Positions 25,943 through 38,227 of a stretch of DNA of 64,000 bases are shown here, one piece after another. The stretch's first letter is position 1; each line of letters opens with the position of its first letter. The translations under genes were made by a program, and so were the position numbers. The notes beneath the pieces were generated by a model. The model ran no database searches. It was given only the letters and a program-made list of their open reading frames with translations, and was not told where the DNA came from. The DNA comes from Diphasiastrum complanatum (Eukaryota > Streptophyta > Lycopodiopsida > Lycopodiales > Lycopodiaceae), in NCBI GenBank assembly GCA_029204225.1, contig CM055095.1, positions 73,772,560 to 73,836,559 of the forward strand. Direction: 5' to 3'.

Positions 25943-26304
25943 AATCCATTTCAGAAGAGAACAAATCTGTGTGTAGGAACTCGAGTTGGTCCCTTTTTAT
26001 AGTAGGGAGGAAGACCCTAGCCTCTGAATCCTATTGGTCCATTTCTGCCTCCCTAATTATTCAAATTTAAAAAAGAGTGGGAACCATCCAAATTGGAGGG
26101 AAACTCAACTTTATTCACTAACTTGACACTTAGGCCCTGCGACATTAAAAGTCCCGCAAAAAGGCCTAAAGTCCTTTTATTGACTTTCTAATTAATCAAA
26201 TAACTATGTGATCATCGAGTTGGACTTACACACGCAGGGTGCCAAATCTCTCTCACTTATTAACTAGGGTTAGGGTTGCCTTGAGATCCGCAAACCCTCC
26301 AACA
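25943..26304 (-). mobile_element. Gypsy-type LTR (antisense copy of the 39-46 kb LTR)
   Basis: On the minus strand it starts TGTTGGAGGGTTTGCGGATC and matches the 5' half of the LTR at 45178-45910, including CCCTAACCCTAGTTAATAAG, GTCGCAGGGCCTAA, CTATAAAAAGGGACC and GAAATGGATTG. Similarity is lost left of 25943, so the 3' part is diverged, deleted or replaced. It interrupts the copia RNase H frame that ends at 26305. Confidence 0.8.
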
Positions 26305-28085
26305 ATTTGTCACTTGAACTTCAGATTTACAGAAAACAAGATCAATGGCTCCATCAAGAATTTTCTCTCAAACAAAGTAATAATGTATTTCGATGTGCTT
26401 GGTCAAGCATGTAGGCAGCTTTGGTTGTCGCAAGAGATAGTAGTCACATCCACCTGTGGTTGACCTAAATCAACAAGCAATCTTTGTAACCATACTGCTT
26501 TCTGTGTAGCATTGCTGAGTGCATGATATTCAGCTTCCATCGAAGATAAGACTACTGTAGGTTGCTTTTGCTGCTCCATGGACCTGCAATTGTACCATAA
26601 CTGAATGTATGACCATTGGTAGATCTTCTGTCATCAATATTACCTGCCCAATCGACATCTGTGTAACCTACCAACATTGGCGCTTCAGGCTGATCATTTT
26701 TCAAACTAAAATTCAATGCCCCTCGAATGTACCTGAGAATACGTTTAGCAGACTTCCAGTGTGCTTTGACTAGGATCTTGCCTAAATTGACTAACAACAC
26801 CAACAACATAAGAAATATCAGGTCGTGTGTGTGTCAAATAGATCAAACTACCCACCAGTTGTCTGTACAAGTAAGCATCCACTTTCCCATATTCATCATG
26901 TGCAGTAAGCAAAGTGTTGACATCCATCGGTGTGCTCAAAGGCCTACAATCTTGCATATTGAACTTATAAAACAAATCTCATGCATATTTGCTTTGTGTA
27001 AAAAAGACAACGTCTTCATTTTGCCATACTTCAATGCCAAGACAATAGTGCATCAATCCTAAATTGCTCCTGTCAAAAGCATTGGAAAGATTTGATTTGA
27101 TTTAATTAATTAAGTTCTCATTACTTCCTATAATAATTAAATCATCCACGTACAAAAAAATGAACACTAAATCTAAATCTTGTCTTATAATGTAAAGATT
27201 AGGATCAACATTACTTTTTACCATTCCCCTTCGCTTGAAGTGTTCATCAATGCAAGAGTGCCATGCCTGTGGTGCTTGCTTCAGTCCATAAATAGCTTTG
27301 TTGAGCTTACAAACAATATGCTCTCTCTCTGGCTCAACAAATCCTTGAGGTTGTACTAGGTACACCTCTTCATCTAGCACTCCATTAAGAAAAGCAGATT
27401 TAATTTGTTGGATCTTCCAACCATAGAAAGCAAAAATAGAAATGATAGAATGTATAGTTACCATCTTAGCTACGGGTGCAAAGGTTTCTTTAAACTCCTG
27501 CTGCTCAAATCCTCTCGCAACCAACCGTGCTTTGTACTTGTCGAGTTGCCCATCTGCTCCATATTTGATCTTATAAATCCATTTGCAAGCGTCTTACCAT
27601 CAAGTAGCTCAACCAAGTTCCATGTCCTGTTTTTTGATATGGCCTCCATTTATGTTTCCATAGCTGCACGCCACCCCTTGTGCTCCTTTGCTTCATCAAA
27701 AGTTTTTGGTTCTTGAGCCTTGAGCACGGAACCCACTAGGGCTAGATTCATCTCTAATCTTGTAGGAGGTTTTTGATTTCTGCTTGACCTTCTAAGCTCT
27801 CCTTGTTCTCTAGATTCGGGAGTATCTCCCTTCTTAGCATCACCTGTGAGCGATAAGTACCATTTTGGTACTCTCTTAGGAATTTCAGCATCAAACTTCC
27901 CTTTGTCCATTGGATCTTCTGCATCAAAATCCACTTTCTTTTTTACATGTACTTTCGCTCTCTAATCAAAAGGTTCAGTGATGACTTCAGATTGTGTCGG
28001 AATTCAATCTAACTCCTACTCATCCCAACAACCCTCTTTCCTTCTCTAAATTTTACTCTCTCAAATGTAACCTGCAGAAGATTTA
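26305..28085 (-). pseudogene. Ty1/copia element E: integrase end, RT and RNase H
   Basis: On the minus strand, ~28085-27650 is the integrase C-terminal/linker region (VKKKVDFDAEDP, RRSSRNQKPPTRLE). 27524-27102 is RT: ETFAPVAKMVTIHSIIS, SAFLNGVLDEEVYL, AIYGLKQAPQAWHS and LYVDDLIIIGSNE with the YVDD active site intact. 26975-26552 continues with PLSTPMDVN, QLVGSLIYLTHTRPDISY, HWKSAKRILRYIRG and VDWAGNIDDRRSTNGH. To 26305 it reads SCDNQSCLHA, then VFCKSEVQVTN in a shifted frame. Breaks occur at ~27570, ~27000, ~26600 and ~26400. It is cut at 26304 by a gypsy LTR and at ~28085 by the next LTR. RT would copy element RNA; this copy is broken. Confidence 0.9.
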
Positions 28086-29362
<1,277 letters not shown>

Positions 29363-29366
29363 GGAG

Positions 29367-29379
29367 TGGTATCAAAGCC
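29367..29379 (+). promoter_or_regulatory. Primer-binding site
   Basis: TGGTATCAAAGCC, one mismatch from the initiator-Met tRNA complement, lies 4 bases after the LTR end. A second, weaker TGGTATCAGA lies at ~29308. Confidence 0.65.
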
Positions 29380-29432
29380 ACACTTCAATAGATTGTTCAT
29401 CTTGACCCATCTCGTCTAATGTAACATCTCTA

Positions 29433-29860
29433 TGATGGGGCAAGGGAGTATGGAGAACGCAAACGAAGAAGAGAGCAGAAACATTTGCGGAACAACTCTC
29501 CTGCTATAATGGACTGCTAGATGCAGAAACAGTCTAATAGATTGTTAATGCTAAGTGTAGTCACAGCTCAAGCGCTCTATGCCCAACAAGATCTTATAAA
29601 TTAGTTTATACTCACAAAATAAAAACAAGTATAGTCCACCGAAGAGATTAAAAATGGTTTGAGGTATTATTGTAAATTAAATTTTAATGAGAAGTTCAGT
29701 TCAAAAACTTTGGAGTGATAGTGCAACAAAATGATACAAGCTCCTCAGGCGTCAAAGACAATTGTTCTCTGATAAGAAACTGAGGAGTCGTAGATGTCCG
29801 TGTTCCTTTCAGAGTGAGTGAACAAGCGTGATAACATAAGTAAAGTGCATTCAATTACAA
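29433..29860. mobile_element. Unclassified dispersed repeat (copy 1) starting TGATGGGGCAAGGGAG
   Basis: It is similar along its length to 63579-64000: GAGAGCAG..ACATTTGC, CTGCTAGATGCA(G)AAACAGTCTAATAG, CTCCTCAGGCGT(C)AAAGACAA and GGAGTCGTAGA(T)GTCCGTGTTC. Both copies begin at the same 16-mer. No coding is evident. It could be an LTR or the start of an internal region; the end is not visible here. Confidence 0.65.
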
Positions 29861-30560
29861 TAAGCATTCATCTACATTGTACACAGATAGAAAAGCGTAT
29901 TGTTGCTATATTACACTGAAGCACAACAAAATGACAGTTACAACCAGAATGACAGTGTAATTGAGAGGCTCAAAATTCATCATCTCATGGACGGAGCATC
30001 ACATAGATTGTGCTAGGATAATCCATTTATTAATTGCATCCATGTATTAATTACAATAAATGTTTGTCATCTAATTAGGTAAGCCATTGTGCTTGAAAGT
30101 ATTTGGCTTGTGATGACAACTATACATTGTGTATACGGTCAACCCATAGGGAATGTTAATGCGGACATTGCAAATTCCCTCACTTCGTATTTTAGGGGAA
30201 GTGGCTGGGAACATTCCTCTTTGAAAATAGAGGACCTTCGCAAATTTTCTCTCTTCGCATTTTTCGCGAAAAGCCGAAGTTGTTGAGTGCAATGGATGCA
30301 CCAAACTCATGAAGGCTCTTCTCATTTCAGCATGGAGTTGATACAATTCACAAAAATCTACTCTTCACAAAGAGAGAGTCTCTTAAATAAGCAAGAGAGC
30401 TCCTTAGGTGACATCCTAGTGGAATTTCCACATTTCACAAATTACAAGTGGAATAATGCTCTCCACTAGAGGTCACCATCAAAAGGTGGCTCACTCTACT
30501 TCTTTAAGAGGGGTCTACTTGCATTTATTACATTTGCTTAGAAATACTAGTTCCTACATG
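29861..30560. other. Non-coding stretch, no gene recognised
   Basis: It contains CTTCGCA/GCGAAAAGCCGAAG words at ~30235-30275, resembling the LTR motif clusters. Open frames are short and without motifs. Confidence 0.4.
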
Positions 30561-30561
30561 G

Positions 30562-31990
30562 TCATTCCATCTTCCGGGATTTACCACGAGGCTTGCATAG
30601 TTCTTGCTTGCCATTCCTAACTAGCATTTTTCGGCTCTCAGTCTTCGTTAGTCTCGTCTTCTTAGAGACCTCCTCTGTCTCAGGTGAGAGGTGTTCTTGA
30701 GTTGCTTTGTCCGAATATCTCGGGGATTCGTCAGAATCAGCCAACATCATCTCACCCCTAATGTGTTGCAGGACCCACTGCAACTCATATTGGAGATGTC
30801 GCTCCGCTTTGCATTGGCATCTTCGATCGTCACTTGGAAAAGCGCAGATCCTCGTTTGCTTACATAAAACCAAGTGCTTATTGTGGCCGGTCTTTATCAC
30901 AAAAACTGTTTTTCACGAATTGCCGCAGTTTAACCAGAATTTCTTATTGCTGTAATTGGTCGACATTCTCAAAATTGGAGAGCTCTCAGCAGCTTCAAAA
31001 CTTGCATGCTCGAGTGCTTTCCATGGGTCTCTTTGTTTTGTCACTTGTATCTACCATTGACGATTTCATCTTTGGTTTCTTGGCAGATTCTATCTTCTGG
31101 GAGGTCTGTATCCTCCATTTGCCTCTAGGTGTTTCCGTGGTTATTCTCTCAGTTGAAGTTCCAGTCTCAAGGAAGACCTTTGATCTGCAGATTGCACAAA
31201 CTTTGATTTTCAGTCTCAAGGGGATGGACTCATAAAAAATTGGCAGTAGGAACAGATTTGGATGGACAGTTTGGTAACGGTAAGAAAACATGATGAAGGC
31301 TTGGTGAAAGGATGAAGGAACTGATAGTTCTACAGTTGCAGCCTTGGGCCCTTGCAATGTCGAGCTTTGACCACCCTTGCTGTGTGAGGAGCTTGCTTTA
31401 TTTGCAGGTTCACGGTTGTCTTCATCTTTCTTTTTCTGCAGCTCTTCCTTTTGATCCATTACTTTTGGATCTCTTTGGGCTTCATAGGAGGGGATGCAAC
31501 TATCATTGCTCCAGAGAGTCTCTTTTGATCAAGATTGATCTGGCTCATCTGTTGCTTAAGTTTTTGTCCTTTCCTCCTCAGCTTCTTGGATCTTTCTCTT
31601 TATTTCTTCTAACTGCTTTGTCTACTTTTGTAGGTCTTTTTCGGCTGAACAGCCAACATAGGTGGTAGTTGGTCTCGCAAGACACTTGCAATGATCTATC
31701 AGCTGCTTCGGTAAGACTATCAAAAACTGGGAATTTCTCAGAAGAACAGTGAACTGATGATAAACAAATAGATGGAAGGAAGGGTGGTGGTGACAACGGT
31801 AGATGGTGTGGACGATAGACATGAGAATGGGCACAGAAGTATGGCAAGAGGTTGGTTGAAGAAGGAGACTGATTTTCCAATACTTGTGTTTCTCTTTTCT
31901 AAAGGATCTTCGTCATGACTGAAATACTTCTTCTGATTGAGTCTCTTCGGATGACCCATCTGCCTTCTTTAGCCTTGTCTTTTCATATTT
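30562..31990 (-). other. Unresolved minus-strand frames, possible gag remnant
   Basis: Minus-strand frames 30562-30900, 30995-31459 and 31578-31960 are hydrophilic, rich in Lys, Glu, Ser and Gln. Words include RCQCKAERHLQYELQW and KQQMSQINLDQKRLSG (in a third frame at ~31500-31560). The texture and the position next to an LTR fit a decayed gag or element leader, but no zinc knuckle, protease or RT motif was found. I do not recognise a family. Confidence 0.3.
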
Positions 31991-32077
31991 GACTTGTGAC
32001 CTTGGTTGTCGATCTTGCTGATGTTGTTGCAGGCAGCGTAACTGCTCCAGTGAATCCAAGCAGATCCACTCTCTCCC

Positions 32078-33136
32078 TATTACATACCTATGTAACTAGC
32101 AGCACTTCGGACCCGTAATAGTCCATTTAGTGTTGGGGGCTAAATGGCAAGGTACCCTTAGGATTAAGGGTATGTGTCCTTGGATAAGGGCAGGCAAGTG
32201 ACTATACCTTAGTTGGAGGTATGGAGTCACGTGACCCTTGGATAAGGAGTACCCTTAGTATTAAGGGTAGGTGTCTTAAATTAAGGTACTAGTGTCCTTG
32301 GTTAAGGGCAAGTAGGTGTCTATGCCTTGGATGAAGGTATGGAACCTAGAGAGGTGTTAGAAAGTCATTGGATGACTATTTTTCTAAACCTTGGGCCTCA
32401 ACCTTGAACCATATCACTTTATTGGTCTAGGACCAAAGTATACTTGCACAACTTGGGCAATGGGACCTAGTAGGAGGGCGCCCTTCTAAAGTGTCCATTG
32501 AGTTCCCAACTCCCACAAGAAAGGCATTTAAAGAGTCATAGGTTATGGAAGGAGTCTCTTGACATTCCATAAGCCTATGGAGGCTCTTGGAGATTCTTTA
32601 ACTCCCCTAGGCTTTTCTCTCTCTCATTGGATGAGCATGGAACTCCATAGTGCATTGGAGGGGTCCATGGGCCATCTATATGAGGGTAGTAGGGCGCCCA
32701 TTGGGAGGGGGAGATCTCTCTTGTTTGCTTGGCTTATGCTCTAGTGTTGCTACTAGTGTGTAGAGTGCTTTCTTGTGGTAGTACGCTTGAGGTTTGGATC
32801 TTGCTTATGGTATGGGACATAAGTAGGTTTGGATCTTGAGTATGCTATGGAGTGTTGTGGTATGCTTGTGATTTGTTTATGGTTAGCAAGGGGGTGCTAG
32901 ATAGGTCTTTCTTGAAGCTTGGATCTAGCTATGGTTGGGCCAACTTGTTATCTATCTTTGTGTTTAAAGAGTAGGGACACAGGTGGAGGAAAGATCCTTG
33001 GAGGCTTGCAGATCCTTACTTGCAGGTGGAGGCATCCTAGCTTGGAGTTGGGGAGCATCTTGAAGTTTGCAAGTTGCTTGTAGGACATTTGGAGGCTCTA
33101 CCTTGGATTTGGAGGACTTCCTCACCTCTACTTGTA
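32078..33136 (+). repeat. 5' LTR of chromovirus D
   Basis: It pairs with 35840-36290 (TACATACCTATGTAACTAGC shared). Its upstream part carries eight imperfect palindromes of the type CCTTRGNNTAAGG between 32156 and 32336 and a GTCACGTGAC palindrome at ~32226. The first two bases (TA for TG) look mutated. The end before the primer-binding site is approximate. Confidence 0.85.
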
Positions 33137-33140
33137 AAAG

Positions 33141-33152
33141 TGGTATTAGAGC
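33141..33152 (+). promoter_or_regulatory. Primer-binding site of chromovirus D
   Basis: TGGTATTAGAGC, one mismatch from the initiator-Met tRNA complement, just after the 5' LTR. Confidence 0.8.
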
Positions 33153-33760
33153 TAGACAAAGGATGGTAACCTCTTTCAAGGCCTGGGTAAGGGGAAATGC
33201 CAATCGAGCAAATTGGGGAATATGCCAATGGAAAAATCTCACAAACTCCAAGAAAGACTTGATTTCCTGAACTGTGGTGAGAATAGGCCAATCAATAACC
33301 CTCTGGATACGATCAGCCTCAATCTCCACCCCCCGTTCGGAAATCTTATGTCCCAAGTAGGACAATTCCTTAGCAAAAAAGTCACACTTAGACTCCTTGG
33401 CAAAGAGCTTTTCCCTTCTTAGAATGTCCAAGACAATCCTAAGATGCTCTTTATATTTCGCCAAAGCCTTACTAAACACTAGGATATTGTCTAAGAATAC
33501 CACTACAAATCTTCCCAAATATGGCCTGAACAAATCGTTCATCATTTGTTGGAAAGTTGTCGGTGCATTGGTCAAACCAAAAGGCAACACCAAAAACTCG
33601 TAGTGACCAAAGCGAGTTCAAAACCCGGTTTTTGGTATATCTTTTGTCTTAATGTGTATCTGATGGAATCTCGACCTTTGATCTATCTTGGTAAAGTGCC
33701 CAACACCACCAAGATAATCCTATCTTTCTTCTCCCCCTTAAACACTTTTATAGGAGGTGG
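33150..33760 (-). pseudogene. Gypsy reverse transcriptase segment, inverted inside element D
   Basis: The minus strand reads HFTKIDQRSRFHQIHIK (~33700), TGF-stop-TRFGHYEFLV, LPFGLTNAPTTFQQMMND, RFVVVFLDNILVFSK (FLDN in place of the usual YxDD), CDFFAKELSYLGHKIS and IPQFARLAFPLTQAL. It ends at ~33155, directly against the plus-strand primer-binding site. Its C-terminal end is what should precede the RNase H, which instead begins in plus orientation at ~33860. The active site has Asn for the second Asp, and one premature stop was seen. Confidence 0.9.
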
Positions 33761-33859
33761 AACTACATGTTTTCTGATTGGCTAACCTAGACTCTAAGTC
33801 TTGGTTTCTTTGATTAGTTTCAAGAAGCTGCTTATTAGTGGCTTGAATATAAGAAGCTA

Positions 33860-35823
33860 AGCTGGAGGGCTAAGAGTCCACTAGTGGTGTGGATGGAGGA
33901 TATGAATAATTGTTTTGAGTTGCTTAAGAAAAGTGTCACTTCGGCACCAATACTAATCATTGGCGATCCTAATAAGACTTTTGTGGTTAGGACCGATGCC
34001 AGTGATTATGCTATTGGAGCTGTTTTGATGTAGGATGGACATCTTGTGGCTTATGAAAGCAAGAAACTCAATCATGCTCAGTCTAGGTATTGTACCTATG
34101 AGAAGGAACTGTTTGCAATTGTTCATTCCTTGAAAATTTGGCGACATTATTTGTAGAGAGCCAGATTTGAAGTTTTGACGGATCATCAGACTCTTCGATA
34201 TTTCTGTGATGCTAAGGGGAGGCAAGCTAGATGGGCTGAGCTAATGCAAATCTTTGACTTTTTTATACGTTATTGTAAAGGAAGTCAAAATACTCTAGCG
34301 GATGCTTTGAGTCGGTTACCAGTTATTAATCAGTTGTGCTTTACTGTTATAGAACCGGCATCGTTTCAGTCTCTTCAAGAAATATATGAGTCCGGTCCTT
34401 TTTTTGGAAAGTATTGGCATCAAGTACTTTCGGAGGTCGATTCAGGTTTGCAAGACTCCTCGAATCAGGGAAAGACTAAAACAGATTTTCTAATTTGAAA
34501 CAGGATTTTGTTTCGTAAAGGAAAGGTGTGTGTACTTTAAGGGACCAAATCTTACATGAGTGTCATGATAGTCCATGCGCAGGACATTCTGGTATACAAA
34601 GAATACTTGACTTAGTTCGAAGGCAATTTTGACGGCCTAAGATGAAAAGTCAGGTAGAGGCCTATGTGCTTAAATGTACTAAGTGTCAGTTAAATAAAGC
34701 AGAGAGGCTAGAAGCTAGTGGCCTATTACATCCTTTAGATATTCCTACCGGAAAGTGGGAAAGTATATCTATGGATTTTGTGGTCGGGCTTTCACGTACA
34801 TGGAAGGGCCACGATTCGGTTTGGGTCATTGTTGACAGACTTACGAAGTTTGCTCAATTTATCTCAACGAAAACTACTGTTAAAGCTTCAAAACTAGCTC
34901 AACTATTTGTTGAGAAGCTTTTTTGACTGTACGGGCTGTCTTGCGATATTGTCAGTGACCGTGACCCAAAATTCACTAGGAATTTTCGGCAAGCAATATT
35001 TGAAAAGTTGGAAACAACTTTAAGTTTGAGTTCTACAGATCATCCGAAATCAGACGGTTAAATGGAAAGGACCAATCAGATGATGGAGGATACGCTTCGA
35101 GCATATGTGGGCCATCGGCAGTTTGATTGGGAACAGTACCTTCCACTGGTGGAATTTGCATATAACAGTGCAAAACATTCAGCGATCGGATTCAGCCCTT
35201 TCATGCTTATGTATGGTTTTCAACCTCGATCACCAATTAGTGTTGGCATGAAAAACCTACGGGTGCAAGCCGGAGCTGATTTCCTTGCGGATATGCAAGA
35301 AATGTTACAGCTGGCTAAAGATAGCATAAGAAGTGCCCAGGACAGGGCAAGGCACTATGCTGATCGGAAGCACAAGGTATTCATGGTCAACGACTAGGTG
35401 TTTTTGAGAGTCCCTAGTCACTCTAGGGGATTGAAAACTATTAAGTGTGCAATGTTGGCGCCTAGGTATTGCGGTCCTTTTAAGGTTATCCGAGTGATAA
35501 ACAAGGTCACATACAAACTAGACTTTCCAACTAACGTTGAAATTCATCATGTTTTCCATGTTAGTAAGTTGAAACCCTCGTTGGGGGTTGGGGAGACCCT
35601 GGTCCCTGTGGAAGATCTAGTGGAACTTCTTCGTGATGAGTCCATGAGTGGACCACCTAAACCGGAGGCAATTGTTAATAGCCCGCAGAGAACTCTACGG
35701 GGTAGAGGGCTTCGAAAATTTCTAGTCAGGTGGAGGTGCAAATCAGAAGAGGAGGATACTTGGAAAAAGGAGGCTGATCTCCAGAAGAATTTTTCAAATT
35801 TTTCCCTACAAGGAAAAATTTAA
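33860..35823 (+). pseudogene. Chromovirus D RNase H - integrase - chromodomain
   Basis: RNase H (33890-34330): VRTDASDYAIGAVLM, AYESKKLNHAQSRYCTYEKE, LTDHQTLRYF and ADALSRLP. Integrase (34550-35400): zinc-binding HECHDSPCAGHSG…CTKCQLNK; core SMDFVVGLSRT, VSDRDPKFT and MERTNQMMEDTL (three catalytic acids D, D, E). C-terminal: FKVIRVINKVTYKLDFP, HHVFHVSKLKP, then a chromodomain-like block (~35660-35800: PEAIVNS, LVRWRCKSEEEDTWKKE). Stops at 34031, 34154, 34496, 34630, 34924, 35059 and 35395 and a frameshift near 34540 kill it. The chromodomain in chromoviruses is thought to steer integration toward particular chromatin. Confidence 0.9.
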
Positions 35824-35839
35824 GTTTAGGGGGACGGAA

Positions 35840-36290
35840 TGCTACATACCTATGTAACTAGCAGTACTTCAGACCCCTAATAGTCCATTTAGTGTTGGGG
35901 GCTAAATGGCAAGGTACCCTTGGGATTAAGGGTATGTGCCCTTGGATAAGGACAGGCAAGCGACTATACCTTAGTTGGAGCTATGGAGTCACGTGAACCT
36001 TGGATAAGGGGTACCCTTAGTATTAAGGGTAGGTGTCTTAGATTAAGGTACTAGTGTCCTTGGTTAAGAGCAGGTAGGTGTCTATGTCTTGGATGGAGGT
36101 ATGGAACCTAGAGAGGTGTTAGAAAGTCATTGGATGACTATTTTTCTAAACCTTGGGCCTCAACCTTGAACCATATCACTTTATTTGTCTAGGACCAAAG
36201 TATACTTGCACAACTTGGGCAATGGGACCTAGTAGGAGGGCGCCCTTCTAAAGTGTCCATTGAGTTCCCAACTCCCACAAGAAAGGCATT
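35840..36290 (+). repeat. 3' LTR of chromovirus D, truncated
   Basis: It starts TGCTACATACC after the purine tract and follows the 5' LTR base by base to GAAAGGCATT at 36290, where the 5' LTR continues TAAAGAG but here a copia integrase begins. Confidence 0.9.
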
Positions 36291-38220
36291 CTTTTGTTAA
36301 GTTCAAAACTCTAGTTGAAAATCAACTTGATGCTAGAATTCAAGGATTGAGGAGTGATAATTGTGGACAATATATTTCCACCAAGTTGATAGAGTTTTGT
36401 AAATACAATGGCATTAAGAGAGAACTTACATGTACTTATAGTCCTCAACAAAATGGAATAGCCGAGAGGATGAATAGAACACTATGTGAGTGTGCTAAGG
36501 CTTTAAGGTTAGATGCATCTCTACCTAAGTCCTTTTGGGGAGAGGCTATTATTTGTGCAACTTATTTGTGTAATAGATTGCCATGTAAGCCCATTGGAGG
36601 CATAACATCTTATGAGGCTCTATTTTGTAAGAAGCTGAATCTTAAAGATCTAAGAATTTTCGGATCTACTTGCTATGTTTTTCAAGCATTAGATACAAGA
36701 AAAAAGGATAATCCTTCTTCTATTAAAGGGATCTTTGTTGGTTATGCTGAAAATAGCAAAGGATATAGAGTCTATAATCCTGTCACTAAGAAGATTTTAG
36801 TGAGTAGAGATGTTACTTTTGATGAGGGTAACTACTTCAAGTTGAATGAGAAAGCTTCTAATCCATCTTATGTCAAGGATCTTGTAAGGTTTGAGGAGGA
36901 GCCTACATGTGATCAAGATCTTGAAGATCCATCTCAAGATCCGAGGACTCCAAGGAGATCTACAAGAAGGAAGGCCGAGCCCTCAAGGCTCACCTATGTT
37001 GACAAAGGTGAACAAAGGGAAGATCTACATTCACTTACCTCTTATACTTTTCTAACTTCTATGTTTGATGAGCCAAGTTGCTTTGAAGAAGCTATGGAGT
37101 CACAAGAATGGAGGGATGCCATGCAAAAGGAGTATGATGCTCTTATGGAGAATCATACATGGACGCTTGTGGATCTTCCTCAAGGAAGAAAGCCACTTGA
37201 GTGCAAATGGATCTATAGATTGAAGTACAATCAAGATGGGAGCATCAACAAACACAAGACAAGGCTAGTGGCAAAGGGGTCCTTGCAAACTAAGGGAGTA
37301 GATTTTGATGAAACTTTTGCTCCTGTTGCTACGCTAGTTTCCATAAGGTTGATTATTTCTCTTGAAACTACTTTCAATTGGACTCTATTTCAACTTGATG
37401 TGACTAATTCTTTTCTCAATGGATATTTGGAAGAGGAGATTTTCATGAGGCAACCCGAGGGCTTCATCAAAGAAGATCAAGAGGAAAAAGTGTGTTTGTT
37501 GCTAAGAAGCCTTTATGGGCTTAAGCAAGCACCTAGAGCTTGGTACTCTAGGTTAAATACCTTCTTAAACTCGATTAAGTTTGTTGTAAGTGCTTATGAT
37601 CCTTCTTTGTACTTAATATTTAATGATGATAAAATCATCATTCTCATTTTGTGTGTTGATGACATTATCCTTAGTGGAAATGATCTTGATGGTATACAAG
37701 AAGTGAAAGTAGCATTGTTTAAGGAGTTTAAGATGGTAGATCTTGGTAATCTTCATTTCATATTAGGAATAGGAGTTTCAAGAGGCAAGGATTTGAGTTT
37801 TACTTGTCAATCCAAATATGCTTCTTCTATCTTAGAAAAGTTTGAAATGAAAGATTGTAAAGGAGTAGAAACTCCTATGGAGCAAAATGTAAAAATTTCC
37901 AATAGTGATGATGAAAGCTTTTGGTGGAATTACAAGTCATGGAGGCCGAGGAGCAGCCAACAATATTTTGTGACAACCAATCAAGCCAAGCATTAGCAAC
38001 CAATCCCACATTCCATGCAAGGAGCAAGCACATAGAGATTGCTCACCATTTTGTGAGGGAAAAGGTTCAAGCAAAGGAGATCAAGCTACATCATGTGTCT
38101 TCTTCATATTGCCTTGTTGATCTACTCACTAAAGCCTTGCCAAAGGCTTCATTTATCAAGTTAAGATCAGCCTTAGGTGTTGTAGATAGATGTACTATAG
38201 TTGTATCATGTAAAAATTGA
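36291..38220 (+). pseudogene. Ty1/copia pol: integrase core to RNase H, one internal deletion
   Basis: A single open frame runs to 37996 (its formal ATG at 36260 lies in the gypsy LTR). Integrase: LRSDNCGQYISTKLIEFC, YSPQQNGIAERMNRTL, LPKSFWGEAIICATYLCNR and FGSTCYVFQA. RT: FEEAMESQEWRDAMQKEYDA, ETFAPVATLVSIRLIIS, QLDVTNSFLNGYLEEEIF, LYGLKQAPRAWYSRL and LCVDDIILSGND (Cys replaces Tyr of YVDD). After ETPMEQNV, at ~37915, about 130 residues of RT end/RNase H are missing and the frame shifts. 37921-38220 resumes FCDNQSSQALATNP, HARSKHIEIAHHFVREKV and LVDLLTKAL. The integrase N-terminal half, protease and gag are not upstream. Confidence 0.9.
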
Positions 38221-38227
38221 GGAGGAG

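Larger units (their letters stand above)
32078..36290 (+). mobile_element. Ty3/gypsy chromovirus D, internally rearranged, 3' truncated
   Basis: Order: 5' LTR (32078-~33136), primer-binding site (33141-33152), RT in reverse orientation (33150-33760), RNase H and integrase with chromodomain in forward orientation (33860-35823), purine tract (AGGGGGACGGAA, 35828-35839), and a 3' LTR (35840-36290) cut off after ~450 bases. Gag and protease are absent. The two LTRs are very similar over the shared 450 bases. The 3' LTR breaks directly into a copia integrase at 36291. Confidence 0.85.

Noticed and set aside
26259-26280. Telomere-like AACTAGGGTTAGGG
   Set aside because: It is part of the gypsy LTR (same words at ~39210 and ~45215), not a telomeric array.
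25629-26304. Full-length 733-bp copy of the gypsy LTR ending TGTAG at 25629
   Set aside because: Similarity stops at ~25943 and the 5-base flanks (GTTAT, ATTTG) are not a duplication.
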